The notes beneath the pieces are model-generated. The model saw only the letters and a list, made by a program, of their open reading frames with translations, made no database searches and was not told the DNA's origin. A stretch of 64,000 nt of DNA from Palsa-189 sp963803735. Its GTDB lineage: Bacteria > Acidobacteriota > Terriglobia > Acidiferrales > UBA7541. The stretch covers positions 310,001 through 374,000 of the forward strand of contig CAWDNV010000013.1 in NCBI GenBank assembly GCA_963803735.1, given 5' to 3'. Numbering within the stretch: the stretch's first letter is position 1; every line of letters begins with the position of its first letter. Made by a program: the position numbers and the translations under genes. This document shows positions 26,520-34,915 of the stretch, one piece after another.

Positions 26520-28244
26520 CTAATTTGGAAACGAGCACGAATAGACTCGTTCCCAAAGGTCTTCCAGTCGGTGTTCTTGCACAGTATCGTACCCGCGATG
26601 CGTTTCGAATTCGTTCGATCCCTCTCGGATCTTGTCCAATGTGTTCCAACGATCGTCGTCACAATCGATATGCTTATCCCAGCGTGCCTTGAAAAGCGCC
26701 AGATTTCGAAAATCGCTGGCGCAGCGCCCTTCGCTCATTCCCTCGAAGTGATAAACAACCGAGTTGGTGCAGACTACCACTCGATAGCCGCGCGATCGAA
26801 CTTTCAAGCAAAGATCCACGTCCTCGTATGAGTTCTTGAATGCCTCGTCCATCCCACCTATCGACCAGTAGAGTTCCCGTTCCATCAAAAGGCAGGCCCC
26901 CGTAACAGCCTGGTAATCACGGCAGACCGTTGCGGGAGGAATATCTGCTGAGAATCCCCGATAAATGTGCCTCGGGTTCTTGTTCTGATCGAATGCGATT
27001 CCAACATGCTGAATTCGACCGTTTGGATAAAGAAGTTTGCATCCCACAATTCCAATTCCGAGATCTGTTCTTGCCAGGCCGGCCATCTTCTCCAGCCACC
27101 CGGGAGTTGGCAAGGCATCATTATTAAGAAAGATAAGGTAGTGCCCGCGCGCCAATCGCGCTCCTTCATTGCATGCGCGAGCGAACCCCAGGTTTTCGCG
27201 GAAGCGCACCACCCGTACATTGGTGCGGGAACTGGACAAGGAGCTCAAGAGGTCGGGAGTCTCATCGGTCGAACCATTGTCAACAACGATGATCTCGAAA
27301 GGCACCTCCTCAGCGGAAACTGACCTTTCGATTGCCAACAAACAGGCCTTGGTAAACTTTGAGCGTCCAAATACGGGAATAATTATCGAACAGGCAGGAA
27401 GGGCCCCACGACTCGTCCTGGAAGGCTTCACTTCGACGCGGGACCGTATGCCCGAGTTTCCTTTTTGATCGAACCAGGCGACACCTTCATCCACGAGCGT
27501 AACTTCCAAATCGTAAGTACCTGGCCAAAAAGGAGCAAAGATTCGCATCTCAACGGTTGCAGAATCCGACGGCCCGAGATCGTGCGGAAGGTTTGTACGT
27601 TCTCCCTCCCATTGCACGATTTTTCCGGTATCGCTATACCAGTGATACGAAAGCCGGACACTTCCTCGCCAGTCGGGCTCCTTTGTCGCCGCAACCCACC
27701 TCGACTGGCCAACATTCGTTATGGTTACAGTTGCTGCCGCCGCTTTCCCCGCCTCCAGAACCTTCGATATACTCAAAACAACCAGCCCGGCTTGCCAAAA
27801 GTCGTCTGTGGGCATTTGAATGGCGGCTCCGCGCCTCGCGGCCGTAAGGTCCTGTGCGGCTCGGAAAGTCTGGGTCGCAGAGGGACGCTTAAAACGGATC
27901 AGGCATCGCTCATAGACGCTCCGGCGAAGCGTACCGGGGGCTAGGAGGCGGCTCTTAAGACTTCGAAAGCGCCTAACCAACCGCCATCCAATCGAGCGAT
28001 TGATGCCCTCTAGTACACTTAAGATCTCCGCGTTCTCTCGCTCAAGCAGCTCAATTTTGTGCGCAGCCTTTTGAGCTCGGCTATAGGCAAGGTCGAGCTC
28101 CTGCCGCAGCCGCGCAATCTCTTCCGCTTGTTCCCGCTCTAGCTCAGCTTTCACCGTCGGTTGGGCTTCGAGAACTTCTGGTCGAAGAGCCTCGCCGAGT
28201 TTCTGTTCCTTTTTCATCAAGTGGGTGACTAACTCGCTAGGCAT
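26520..28244 (-). CDS. Coiled coil - beta-sandwich - GT2 glycosyltransferase
   Basis: A 574-residue protein. The N-terminus is a heptad-rich coiled coil (about 30-85; ELEREQAEEIARLRQELDL). Residues about 145-270 form an Ig-like beta-sandwich (VTITNVGQSRWV, then FWPGTYDLEVTLVDEGVAWF) of a type common in surface-glycan proteins. GT2 follows from about 283 (SIIIPVFGRSKFTKACL, VVDNGSTDETPDLL, FLNNDALPTPGW, NSYEDVDLCLKVRSRG). The start overlaps the Wzt stop by 8 bases, indicating coupling to the exporter. The beta-sandwich may bind glycan, a task done in some exporters by the C-terminal domain of Wzt, which is absent here. Confidence 0.8.
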   Translation of the reverse strand: MPSELVTHLMKKEQKLGEALRPEVLEAQPTVKAELEREQAEEIARLRQELDLAYSRAQKAAHKIELLERENAEILSVLEGINRSIGWRLVRRFRSLKSRLLAPGTLRRSVYERCLIRFKRPSATQTFRAAQDLTAARRGAAIQMPTDDFWQAGLVVLSISKVLEAGKAAAATVTITNVGQSRWVAATKEPDWRGSVRLSYHWYSDTGKIVQWEGERTNLPHDLGPSDSATVEMRIFAPFWPGTYDLEVTLVDEGVAWFDQKGNSGIRSRVEVKPSRTSRGALPACSIIIPVFGRSKFTKACLLAIERSVSAEEVPFEIIVVDNGSTDETPDLLSSLSSSRTNVRVVRFRENLGFARACNEGARLARGHYLIFLNNDALPTPGWLEKMAGLARTDLGIGIVGCKLLYPNGRIQHVGIAFDQNKNPRHIYRGFSADIPPATVCRDYQAVTGACLLMERELYWSIGGMDEAFKNSYEDVDLCLKVRSRGYRVVVCTNSVVYHFEGMSEGRCASDFRNLALFKARWDKHIDCDDDRWNTLDKIREGSNEFETHRGYDTVQEHRLEDLWERVYSCSFPN

Positions 28245-29022
28245 TTATTACCCGGGCTTCCACGGGCTGTTGGAGAAGCTCGTCGTAACGAGCCATAACC
28301 TCGTCGGGTCGACCGTCAGCCACGATCATTCCGCCGTGTAACAGTAAGGCGCGGCTGCATAGCTGGCGGACAGAGGCGGCGGAATGCGACACGTAGACAA
28401 TCGTTTTGCGGCGGCGGAATTCGTGTATGCGCGTCATACATTTTTGTTGGAATGCCGCGTCGCCCACGGCCAGGATCTCGTCGATCAGCAGGATGTCTGG
28501 GTCAACCTCCATGGCAATAGAAAATCCAAGGCGCAGGACCATGCCGCTTGAGTATTGTTTAATGGGAGAATCAATGAACTCTCCCAATTCCGCGAAATCC
28601 AAGATCCGCTCTTCACGCGCGCGGATTTCCCGCTTGGAGAGCCCTATCAGGAGCCCGTTCAGAACAATGTTTTCCCTGCCCGTCAGATCGGGGTGAAACC
28701 CCGCACCCAATTCGATTAGGGCCGCTACTTTGCCGAACACCTTTACCACACCCGAAGTCGGACGGTACACACCCGCGATAATTTTCAGTGTCGTGCTTTT
28801 GCCCGAGCCGTTTCGGCCAACGATCCCCACCATTTCGCCGTCGAAAATTTCGAAGCTGATGCCCCTGAGCGCTTCGTAATCATGGTAATGGGAACTGTGA
28901 TGAAAGACCCGCGTAAAAACCTCGCGCAGTGTGTCCGGGCGCTCCTGGATCACGCGGAAGCGCTGCACTACATTTTCAAAGCGCACACGCGCCTCTCCCG
29001 GCGCGCCTTGCCCCCTAGACAT
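28237..29022 (-). CDS. wzt: Polysaccharide ABC exporter ATP-binding subunit, short Wzt type
   Basis: From ATG 29022, which overlaps the permease stop by 8 bases, the product has 261 residues. Walker A is GRNGSGKST (69-77), the signature is YSSGMVLRLGF, Walker B is DILLIDEILAVGD, and the switch His is in VYVSHSA. ELGAGFHPDLTGREN is typical of the Wzt/KpsT/TagH group. The protein ends after the nucleotide-binding domain, so it lacks the carbohydrate-binding C-terminal domain of long Wzt proteins. With Wzm it should move an undecaprenyl- or lipid-linked glycan across the inner membrane using ATP. Confidence 0.88.
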   Translation of the reverse strand: MSRGQGAPGEARVRFENVVQRFRVIQERPDTLREVFTRVFHHSSHYHDYEALRGISFEIFDGEMVGIVGRNGSGKSTTLKIIAGVYRPTSGVVKVFGKVAALIELGAGFHPDLTGRENIVLNGLLIGLSKREIRAREERILDFAELGEFIDSPIKQYSSGMVLRLGFSIAMEVDPDILLIDEILAVGDAAFQQKCMTRIHEFRRRKTIVYVSHSAASVRQLCSRALLLHGGMIVADGRPDEVMARYDELLQQPVEARVINA

Positions 29023-29791
29023 AAAACACCAATGTATCCTGGTAACGTCGGAAGATCGAATATCCCAACACCAAGCCCAGCGCTCCGACGCCCAGAGACA
29101 CCGCAGCCGACTGCAAAGATGGAAGCAGCCCGTAATAAATCGACAACCGGAATCCATTCAAGAGATACAACATGGGATTCAGCCGAAAAAAGAAGCGGTA
29201 GCGGGCCGGTATGAAATCCACGGAATAGATGATTGGAGAGACGTAGAACCATGCGGAAAGGATGACCTGCAGAATGTGTGCCACGTCGCGAAAGAAAACG
29301 TTGGCCATGGCCAGGAAGAAACTGCACCCCAGCGAAAATAACACCAATCCCAGAAGCGGCACCGGCAGGTAGATCCATGTCCAGTGAAACGGAAAACGAA
29401 GCAGGGGCAGCAAAATCAATAAGGGAATCAGCGAGAAAAAGAAATTGATCACATTGGATAGCACCGCTGCCATGGGAAACACTGACTTGGCGATGTAAAC
29501 CTTTTTAAGCAGCTCGCCATTCCCCACAATGGATTCCACGGCGTAAGCAAGCGATTGCGAGAAAAGTGTCCACGGGAGCAATACACTGAGCAAAAAAATG
29601 GAGTAATGGTCAATCTGAATACGCATGACCTTCGAGAAAACAATCGTCAGAATGACCATCATGAGCAGGGGATTCAGCAATGCCCAAAGAAAGCCCAGGG
29701 TCGACCTCTTGTACCGAACTCTTAACTCCTTCAGTGCAAGAGCCCAGATAAGTTCCCGGTTGCGGAGAGTTTCTGAAATCAGGCTGCGCAT
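29015..29791 (-). CDS. wzm: Polysaccharide ABC exporter permease, Wzm type
   Basis: A 258-residue ABC-2 permease with six hydrophobic segments. The N-terminus LIWALALKELRVRYKRSTLG, the LLNPLLMMVILTIVF helix and the final region with SPIIYSVDFIPARYRFFF and LNPMLYLLNGFR are typical for Wzm/TagG/RfbA-type exporters. It forms the transmembrane path for the glycan. It begins the exporter operon: permease, ATPase, coiled-coil GT2, gmhB, with short overlaps or gaps, and 140 bases upstream is the tandem GT2 gene. Confidence 0.88.
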   Translation of the reverse strand: MRSLISETLRNRELIWALALKELRVRYKRSTLGFLWALLNPLLMMVILTIVFSKVMRIQIDHYSIFLLSVLLPWTLFSQSLAYAVESIVGNGELLKKVYIAKSVFPMAAVLSNVINFFFSLIPLLILLPLLRFPFHWTWIYLPVPLLGLVLFSLGCSFFLAMANVFFRDVAHILQVILSAWFYVSPIIYSVDFIPARYRFFFRLNPMLYLLNGFRLSIYYGLLPSLQSAAVSLGVGALGLVLGYSIFRRYQDTLVFYV

Positions 29792-29934
29792 TTTTCGGTG
29801 CTTCTCATCTGTCTTTGAGGGCCTTATTTTACAACTGACTTAACCTTGCGGCTATCAACTTATCAGATTGCGTGAGGTCAAACTGCCAAAGCAAGTGAAT
29901 TCGCAATTTCGGAGCCATGAATCTTTTAGACGAG

Positions 29935-32190
29935 CTAGAACCTCAAAGCCAGCGTCCCCGATTCTAATGTAAGATTGGGATTGTAGTAGGGATCATTCAG
30001 CAAAATGTCGCCCCACTTCTTCTGCATGTATTCAACTTCCTTGGGATCCAGCACCTGCGGTCGCGTTGCGAACTCACAATGGTAAAGCTCGGCTTCCGGT
30101 ACCCAAACAATACGATAGCCGGCTTGACGGATTCGCAGGCAAAGATCGACATCGTTGTAGGAAACCGCTAGATCTTCGTCAAAGCCGTTCACGGATTCGA
30201 AAACGTCCCTGCGGATTAAAATGCAAGCCGCCGTCACCGCAGAGAAGTTGCGGACCGTATGCAGCGAATTGAAGTAGCCGCGGCTGCCCCTGGGAAAACG
30301 GTAGAGCCAGTGGCCGGCGATTCCGCGCATCCCCAACACCACACCTGCATGCTGGATCGAATCGTGGGGATAGTAAAGTTTTGCTCCCACGGCCCCGATT
30401 TCCGGCAGTTGCGCATATCCCAACATCGCCGTCAGCCAAGCCGGAGCAATCACTTCCGTATCGTTGTTGAGCAGAAGCAAGTAGTCGCCCTTGCATTCGC
30501 GCGCCGCCAAATTGTTCATGCGGGAAAAGTTAAAAGGCTCATGAAACGCGACGATTCGATGAGACAATGCGGAAAGAGATTTCAGCGCCCCCAGGTCGGA
30601 ACCGCCGTTGTCTACGATAATCACTTCGTAATTACGATAGGCCGTCCGCGCTTGGATGCTTTGAATACATTTGTCCAGTATCGCCGCATGGCCCTTGTGG
30701 GGAATGATGATGCTGACCAGAGGATTGCCGCCGATGAAGGGTTTCACCCGATAGTTATTGGGCCTGTCTGTCGCTGTCACCTCAGCCTCCAACCCAACCC
30801 GCTCGATGTGCTCACGCAAAGCGCGCAGACCTGCGTTGGTGCTGCATGACCTCGCCCCGGGGTCGGCGGCCGTTGAAGCGGGCGACTTACGCCAGTGATA
30901 AAGAACCTTCGGAATGTGTAAGATGCGGTCACTGTGCTCCGCCACACGAAGCATCAGATCGTAGTCTTGCGCACCATCGAAGCCGGCTCTGAAACCACCG
31001 ATCTGATTAACCAATTCGCGCCGGTACAAACTGAAATGGCAGGTGTACATGTAGGACAACAACAGCTCCGGTGACCAGTCCGGCTTAAAAAAAGGCTCGC
31101 AGTAGTGGCCTTCGACGTCCAGTTTGTCTTCATCGCTATAAATGACATCGGCTTGAGGATTGCCTTGGAGGAGGAGCACATTTTCATATAAAGCGTCAGG
31201 AGAAAGCTCATCGTCGTGATCCAGCAACGCGATGAATTCTCCCACAGCCGTCCGCAGGGCGGCGTTGGTGGCCTGAGCGATGCCTTGGTTTTCTGGAAGA
31301 AATTGTGCCTTAATGTGCGAATCCTGTCGGGCGGATTCAGCGATCACTTGCCGGGTGGCGTCCGAAGATGAGCCGTCATCGCAAATGCATAATTCCCAAT
31401 TCGGATACACTTGAGCCCGCACAGACTGGATGCAGCTTCGCAGAATTGCCGGATCGGTATTGAAGGTTGGCGTAAGAATACTGATCAGAGGCTGGTAGCT
31501 AAAGCCGGCCGCCGATCGCACCGCCCTTGCCAGCTGTTGTTCTGTGAGCGAATGTTTTCTCAACCAGCGCGGATATTCGGCAAACAGCGAAAGTGGATCG
31601 GGCTGGCCCCTCAAGAAAGCGCGTGCCGATTTGAACAATGCCTCAATGCCGCCTTGAGCAAGCCGGCTTCGCACGTTGGCGTAATATTCACGCGCGCGCC
31701 GCTTGCGGAGGATTCGCGGATCGCCCCAACCCAGAGCACCGTAGTCTTCTGCCTTTCGATTTTCACCGGAAAGCAACAGCGTGATCTCCTGACAGGAAAA
31801 CTGGTTCAAATCCACCTTCAGGCGACGCCATCCGGGCGAATTTCCATTACGACACGGCTCAATGGCGGTTCTCAGCAGAATTTGATCACGGCCCTCAGAT
31901 CGCACCGCGACGCTGAACTCCGCGCCCGAATGAGGACCCGAGGCGCCGACCAAGGCTGAAAAGAATGAACCAGGTGCGAGCCGAGTGCGAAAAGCGAGCC
32001 GGGAACCTGCCTCGAGCGGCGCAAAATCGTATCTAACCCCGCCAATTTCAGCTGCACCCGGCTCCAACAAGCGGCCCTGAGCACCGCCTTGACCTTCCGA
32101 AAAACCTCGTTGTAAAAGAGCCGCAATCGGCAATTGCTCGTAACTTAGCCTTTCGTAGGTTCGTAGGAATTTAGTTGTAGTGCGGCTCAT
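29935..32190 (-). CDS. Tandem-GT2 glycosyltransferase with N-terminal beta-rich domain
   Basis: A 751-residue protein. Residues about 35-160 are beta-rich without a catalytic motif. The first GT2 domain spans about 235-465 (ISILTPTFNTDPAIL, LCICDDGSSSDAT, FIALLDHDDELSP as the metal site, GAQDYDLMLR), the second about 490-735 (SIIIPHKGHAAIL, VIIVDNGGSDLGAL, LLLNNDTEVIAPAWL, YNDVDLCLRIRQAG). Two fused GT2 domains are common in O-antigen and rhamnan-type polymerising enzymes and suggest two alternating linkages. It is transcribed toward the exporter and is divergent from the GT4 gene, with 212 bases between that should contain both promoters. Confidence 0.83.
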   Translation of the reverse strand: MSRTTTKFLRTYERLSYEQLPIAALLQRGFSEGQGGAQGRLLEPGAAEIGGVRYDFAPLEAGSRLAFRTRLAPGSFFSALVGASGPHSGAEFSVAVRSEGRDQILLRTAIEPCRNGNSPGWRRLKVDLNQFSCQEITLLLSGENRKAEDYGALGWGDPRILRKRRAREYYANVRSRLAQGGIEALFKSARAFLRGQPDPLSLFAEYPRWLRKHSLTEQQLARAVRSAAGFSYQPLISILTPTFNTDPAILRSCIQSVRAQVYPNWELCICDDGSSSDATRQVIAESARQDSHIKAQFLPENQGIAQATNAALRTAVGEFIALLDHDDELSPDALYENVLLLQGNPQADVIYSDEDKLDVEGHYCEPFFKPDWSPELLLSYMYTCHFSLYRRELVNQIGGFRAGFDGAQDYDLMLRVAEHSDRILHIPKVLYHWRKSPASTAADPGARSCSTNAGLRALREHIERVGLEAEVTATDRPNNYRVKPFIGGNPLVSIIIPHKGHAAILDKCIQSIQARTAYRNYEVIIVDNGGSDLGALKSLSALSHRIVAFHEPFNFSRMNNLAARECKGDYLLLLNNDTEVIAPAWLTAMLGYAQLPEIGAVGAKLYYPHDSIQHAGVVLGMRGIAGHWLYRFPRGSRGYFNSLHTVRNFSAVTAACILIRRDVFESVNGFDEDLAVSYNDVDLCLRIRQAGYRIVWVPEAELYHCEFATRPQVLDPKEVEYMQKKWGDILLNDPYYNPNLTLESGTLALRF

Positions 32191-32402
32191 ATTTAGTGGT
32201 GATTAAAAGCTATAGGTCGATGACCTCTGAGTATCTCACGGCCGAGGCAGTTGCTCGGACCTGCCGCGTAGCGTTGTTGCGGGACACACTCGTAGCGTCC
32301 AGCATATTTCTCCGAAAGTGTATCATCAGGGATTGGCGATCAGAGCCGCAGGGGAAAGTCTCCGTCTCGGCTCAATGAGGCGACCTGGTTGTTGGAGTCC
32401 AA

Positions 32403-33527
32403 GTGAAGATTGCGATTCTCGGGACGCGCGGCGTTCCCGCGCGTTACGGCGGTTTTGAGACGCTTGCCGAACAGCTTTCGGCGCGCCTGGCGGCTCGCGG
32501 CCATGAAGTCAACGTGTACTGCCGCCGGCCGTTCACCAAGCCCGATGACGTCGTCGCTCCCGGCGTTCGACGCGTCATTCTGCCCACCATTTCGAGCAAA
32601 CACTTCGATACCGCCTTCCACACGTTCCTTTCGTTGATTCACGTCTGCTTCACGGAAGCCGACGTCGTCTTCATCTGTAATGTTGCCAACGGTCCGATTG
32701 CCTGGATCCCTCGGCTGGTTGGAAAACCCACCGCTCTTAACGTCGATGGCCTCGATCGCAAGCGCAAAAAATGGAACCTGATCGGCCGCTCTTCTCTCTA
32801 TCTGTGTGAGTTCTTCTCGGCGTTCACTCCCACGCGCGTCGTTACCGACTCCCGTATCATGGAAGAATACTACTGGTGCCATTATCGGCGGCGCTCGACG
32901 TTCATCGCTTACGGTGCGGAAGTCCCTACAAGCGGCGCCGCAAGCATGGCCGCGACCAAGCCCCTCGATTTGCCGGCGAAGCGGTTCATCTTGTACGTGA
33001 GCCGCCTCGAACCAGAAAACAATCCCGAGCTTCTGCTCGACGCCTATCGCCGAGTGCAAACCGATTGGCCGCTGGTGATTGTAGGCGGCAATGCCTACGA
33101 CGCGCCCTACGTCGAGCGCTTGAAATCGCTTGCCGATCGCCGCGTAATTTTCCTCGGTCCGGTCTACGGCAGCGGCTATTGGCAACTCCTGCGGGATGCC
33201 GGCCTGTATGTCTTCGCCTGCGAAGTCGGCGGCGTGCATCCTGCGCTGATCGAAGCCATGGCCGCGCAGATGCCGGTGCTGTATCTCGACACTCCGGAGA
33301 ACCGCGAAACTGCGGGCGACGGCGGAATGCCCTTCGGCGCCGATAGTGCGCAGCTCGCCGCAGGAATTTCTCGGCTCTTGGCTGACGCGAACCTTCGTCA
33401 GGAGTTAGGCCGCAAAGCACACGAGCGATCCACCAAAGTATTCGGCTGGGAAGAGACAACGCAAAAGTACGAGGCTCTCTTCTCTCAACTCGTGGCCAAA
33501 AACGGTCATCCCTCATCCCGCCAGTGA
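32403..33527 (+). CDS. GT4 glycosyltransferase with DUF1972-type N-terminus
   Basis: A 374-residue protein with a GTG start and TTGGAG upstream. It begins KIAILGTRGVPARYGGFETL, the hallmark of the DUF1972/GT4 group of rhamnosyl- and related transferases, and continues to a GT-B donor domain (FILYVSRLEPENNPELLLDA, GPVYGSGYWQLL). The usual GT4 EX7E motif is represented by EVGGVHPALIEAMAAQ. It probably starts or extends the glycan in the cytoplasm. It is divergent from the tandem GT2 gene and convergent with the next GT2 gene. Confidence 0.83.
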   Translation: MKIAILGTRGVPARYGGFETLAEQLSARLAARGHEVNVYCRRPFTKPDDVVAPGVRRVILPTISSKHFDTAFHTFLSLIHVCFTEADVVFICNVANGPIAWIPRLVGKPTALNVDGLDRKRKKWNLIGRSSLYLCEFFSAFTPTRVVTDSRIMEEYYWCHYRRRSTFIAYGAEVPTSGAASMAATKPLDLPAKRFILYVSRLEPENNPELLLDAYRRVQTDWPLVIVGGNAYDAPYVERLKSLADRRVIFLGPVYGSGYWQLLRDAGLYVFACEVGGVHPALIEAMAAQMPVLYLDTPENRETAGDGGMPFGADSAQLAAGISRLLADANLRQELGRKAHERSTKVFGWEETTQKYEALFSQLVAKNGHPSSRQ

Positions 33528-33538
33528 ACGAGCGGGAT
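33515..33538. terminator. Hairpin between convergent genes
   Basis: A 7-base perfect stem (ATCCCGC / GCGGGAT) with a 10-base loop overlaps the stop codon of the GT4 gene and faces the end of the minus-strand GT2 gene. No run of T follows on either strand, so a role as a terminator is weak. Confidence 0.3.
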
Positions 33539-33549
33539 ACTCGTTATCC

Positions 33550-34605
33550 CTACCTCCGCCTCGATTGGGCGTTGACCACGTTCGCGGCGATCGCTGGATC
33601 GATCGGCATGCTGTGCGGATGATTGTCAAACCAGCGTGACAGCTCGGTGTCGCTGACTCTGCGATGCGACTGAATCCATTTTCGTTTGGTCCGAATCGCT
33701 TCGCGTTTCGACCAGAATAAACTAAGCCCCGAAAGCAATCCCCGGTTGAAGAGCACGCAGTATCCGAAAATCAACAAGTCCCGCGCGGTGACCGGAATCA
33801 GTAGACGCAAATACAGACCGGCCGAGATATTTTTCGCCCGCATTAAGAAGCGGTTCTTGATCGAATGCCGGTTGATCTCGTCCGGGAGTTGCCGAAAGCG
33901 CTCTGGAGTCACTCGTCGCACATGCCAGGCCACCGCTTCCGGCACGTATAAGCATGACCAGCCCATCAGTTGCGCGCGCCAGGCCACGTCCGCATCTTCG
34001 CGGTAAGCAAAAAAGTCCTCATCGAAGAATTCCCCGTCCACCGAAATGTCTTCTACCATTGTCCGGCGATAAAGCGCCGCAGCTCCGGTCGCGCCGATGA
34101 CATATTCCCGCCGCTCGTATTGCCCGCGATCCAGTTCGTCGCTCCCGCGATCGAGATGCCTGAGATTGCGGAGGAAATGCATTCCCGTGGAGTCGATGAC
34201 ATTGCTGCGCTCATCGCTTGCCCCCGGTTTCCAGCGCAGCAGCTTGCCGCACAACGCGCCGATGCGTTCTCCGCTGCGTGTGACTGCCACTTGAGTTGCT
34301 GCTGCCAACAAGGTCGACAGGAAATCTGGCTTGAGGATCACATCCGGATTCAGCGAGAAAAGCCAATCGCCCCCCGCCAGCGCGATCGCTTGGTTTTGGC
34401 CCGCCGCAAAACCGCGATTCCTATCGTTGTAGATCACCCTCAAACGCGTTCCGAATTCGCGCAATACTGCGCGAGTACCGTCGCTCGATGCGTTATCTAC
34501 GATGATGATCTCCCAGTCGGGATAATCCTGCTGCAGGGCCGATTTCAGGCACGTTTTCAGGAATTTTTCAGAGTTGTAGGTAGTGATGAGAATCGAGACC
34601 GTCAA
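33550..34605 (-). CDS. GT2 glycosyltransferase, WbbL-like (rhamnosyltransferase type)
   Basis: A 351-residue protein with a TTG start. It reads VSILITTYNSEKFLKTCLKS, IIVDNASSDGTRAVL, LFSLNPDVILKPDFL (metal-site region), then FFDEDFFAYREDADVAWRAQ as the acceptor-side motif with the probable catalytic acidic residue. A C-terminal hydrophobic segment (LLIPVTARDLLIFGYCVLF) suggests attachment to the membrane. This pattern matches WbbL-like rhamnosyltransferases, but donor specificity cannot be fixed from sequence. It is the last polysaccharide gene on this side. Confidence 0.8.
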   Translation of the reverse strand: MTVSILITTYNSEKFLKTCLKSALQQDYPDWEIIIVDNASSDGTRAVLREFGTRLRVIYNDRNRGFAAGQNQAIALAGGDWLFSLNPDVILKPDFLSTLLAAATQVAVTRSGERIGALCGKLLRWKPGASDERSNVIDSTGMHFLRNLRHLDRGSDELDRGQYERREYVIGATGAAALYRRTMVEDISVDGEFFDEDFFAYREDADVAWRAQLMGWSCLYVPEAVAWHVRRVTPERFRQLPDEINRHSIKNRFLMRAKNISAGLYLRLLIPVTARDLLIFGYCVLFNRGLLSGLSLFWSKREAIRTKRKWIQSHRRVSDTELSRWFDNHPHSMPIDPAIAANVVNAQSRRR

Positions 34606-34694
34606 AGCGCCGAAAGTCTACTGAAAACCCGGTAGCGCCTGCAACTTTGTCGCGAGTCCGAAGCTTTGGCCATCTTATTTGCTAGGGGAGGGTA

Positions 34695-34835
34695 ATGATG
34701 ATTCGAAAAACGAGTGGTGGCTACAAGGTGTTGTCTGAAAAAACCGGCAAGAGTCTTGGCGGGCCTTACAAAACGAGAGCCGAAGCGCAAAAGCGACTTC
34801 GCCAAGTGGAGTTTTTTAAGCACAGGAAGGGCTAA
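34695..34835 (+). CDS. Conserved 46-residue basic small protein
   Basis: ATG 34695 follows GGGGAGGG, an excellent ribosome-binding site, and encodes 46 residues: MMIRKTSGGYKVLSEKTGKS, then LGGPYKTRAEAQKRLRQVE and a basic end. The KVLSEKTGKxLGGPYKT pattern is one I recognise from many soil bacteria as a short uncharacterised protein; it looks like a small AP2/integrase-arm-type beta-beta-alpha unit. A terminator-like hairpin follows 33 bases downstream. Function unknown. Confidence 0.8.
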   Translation: MMIRKTSGGYKVLSEKTGKSLGGPYKTRAEAQKRLRQVEFFKHRKG

Positions 34836-34867
34836 GCGCTCATGCTCAGTCTAGACCATGAATATTA

Positions 34868-34905
34868 GGGGAGACGCGGCAACGTCCGCATCTCCCTTTG
34901 TTATT
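34868..34905 (+). terminator. Rho-independent terminator after the 46-residue gene
   Basis: The strand reads GGGAGACGCGG, a 6-base loop, CCGCATCTCCC, with one mismatched pair, followed by TTTGTTATT. The stem is GC-rich and placed 33 bases after the stop codon, as expected for a terminator of the small plus-strand gene. It may also serve the minus-strand gene ending at 34916, but there is no T-run in that direction. Confidence 0.7.
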
Positions 34906-34915
34906 CACGGAGCTA

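Noticed and set aside
29935..32190. Reading the tandem-GT2 gene as two fused pseudogenes
   Set aside because: Both GT2 domains carry intact nucleotide- and metal-binding motifs in one open frame, a known architecture for polymerising transferases.
32340..33239. A 299-residue minus-strand ORF
   Set aside because: Antisense to the clear GT4 gene, with no recognisable domain.
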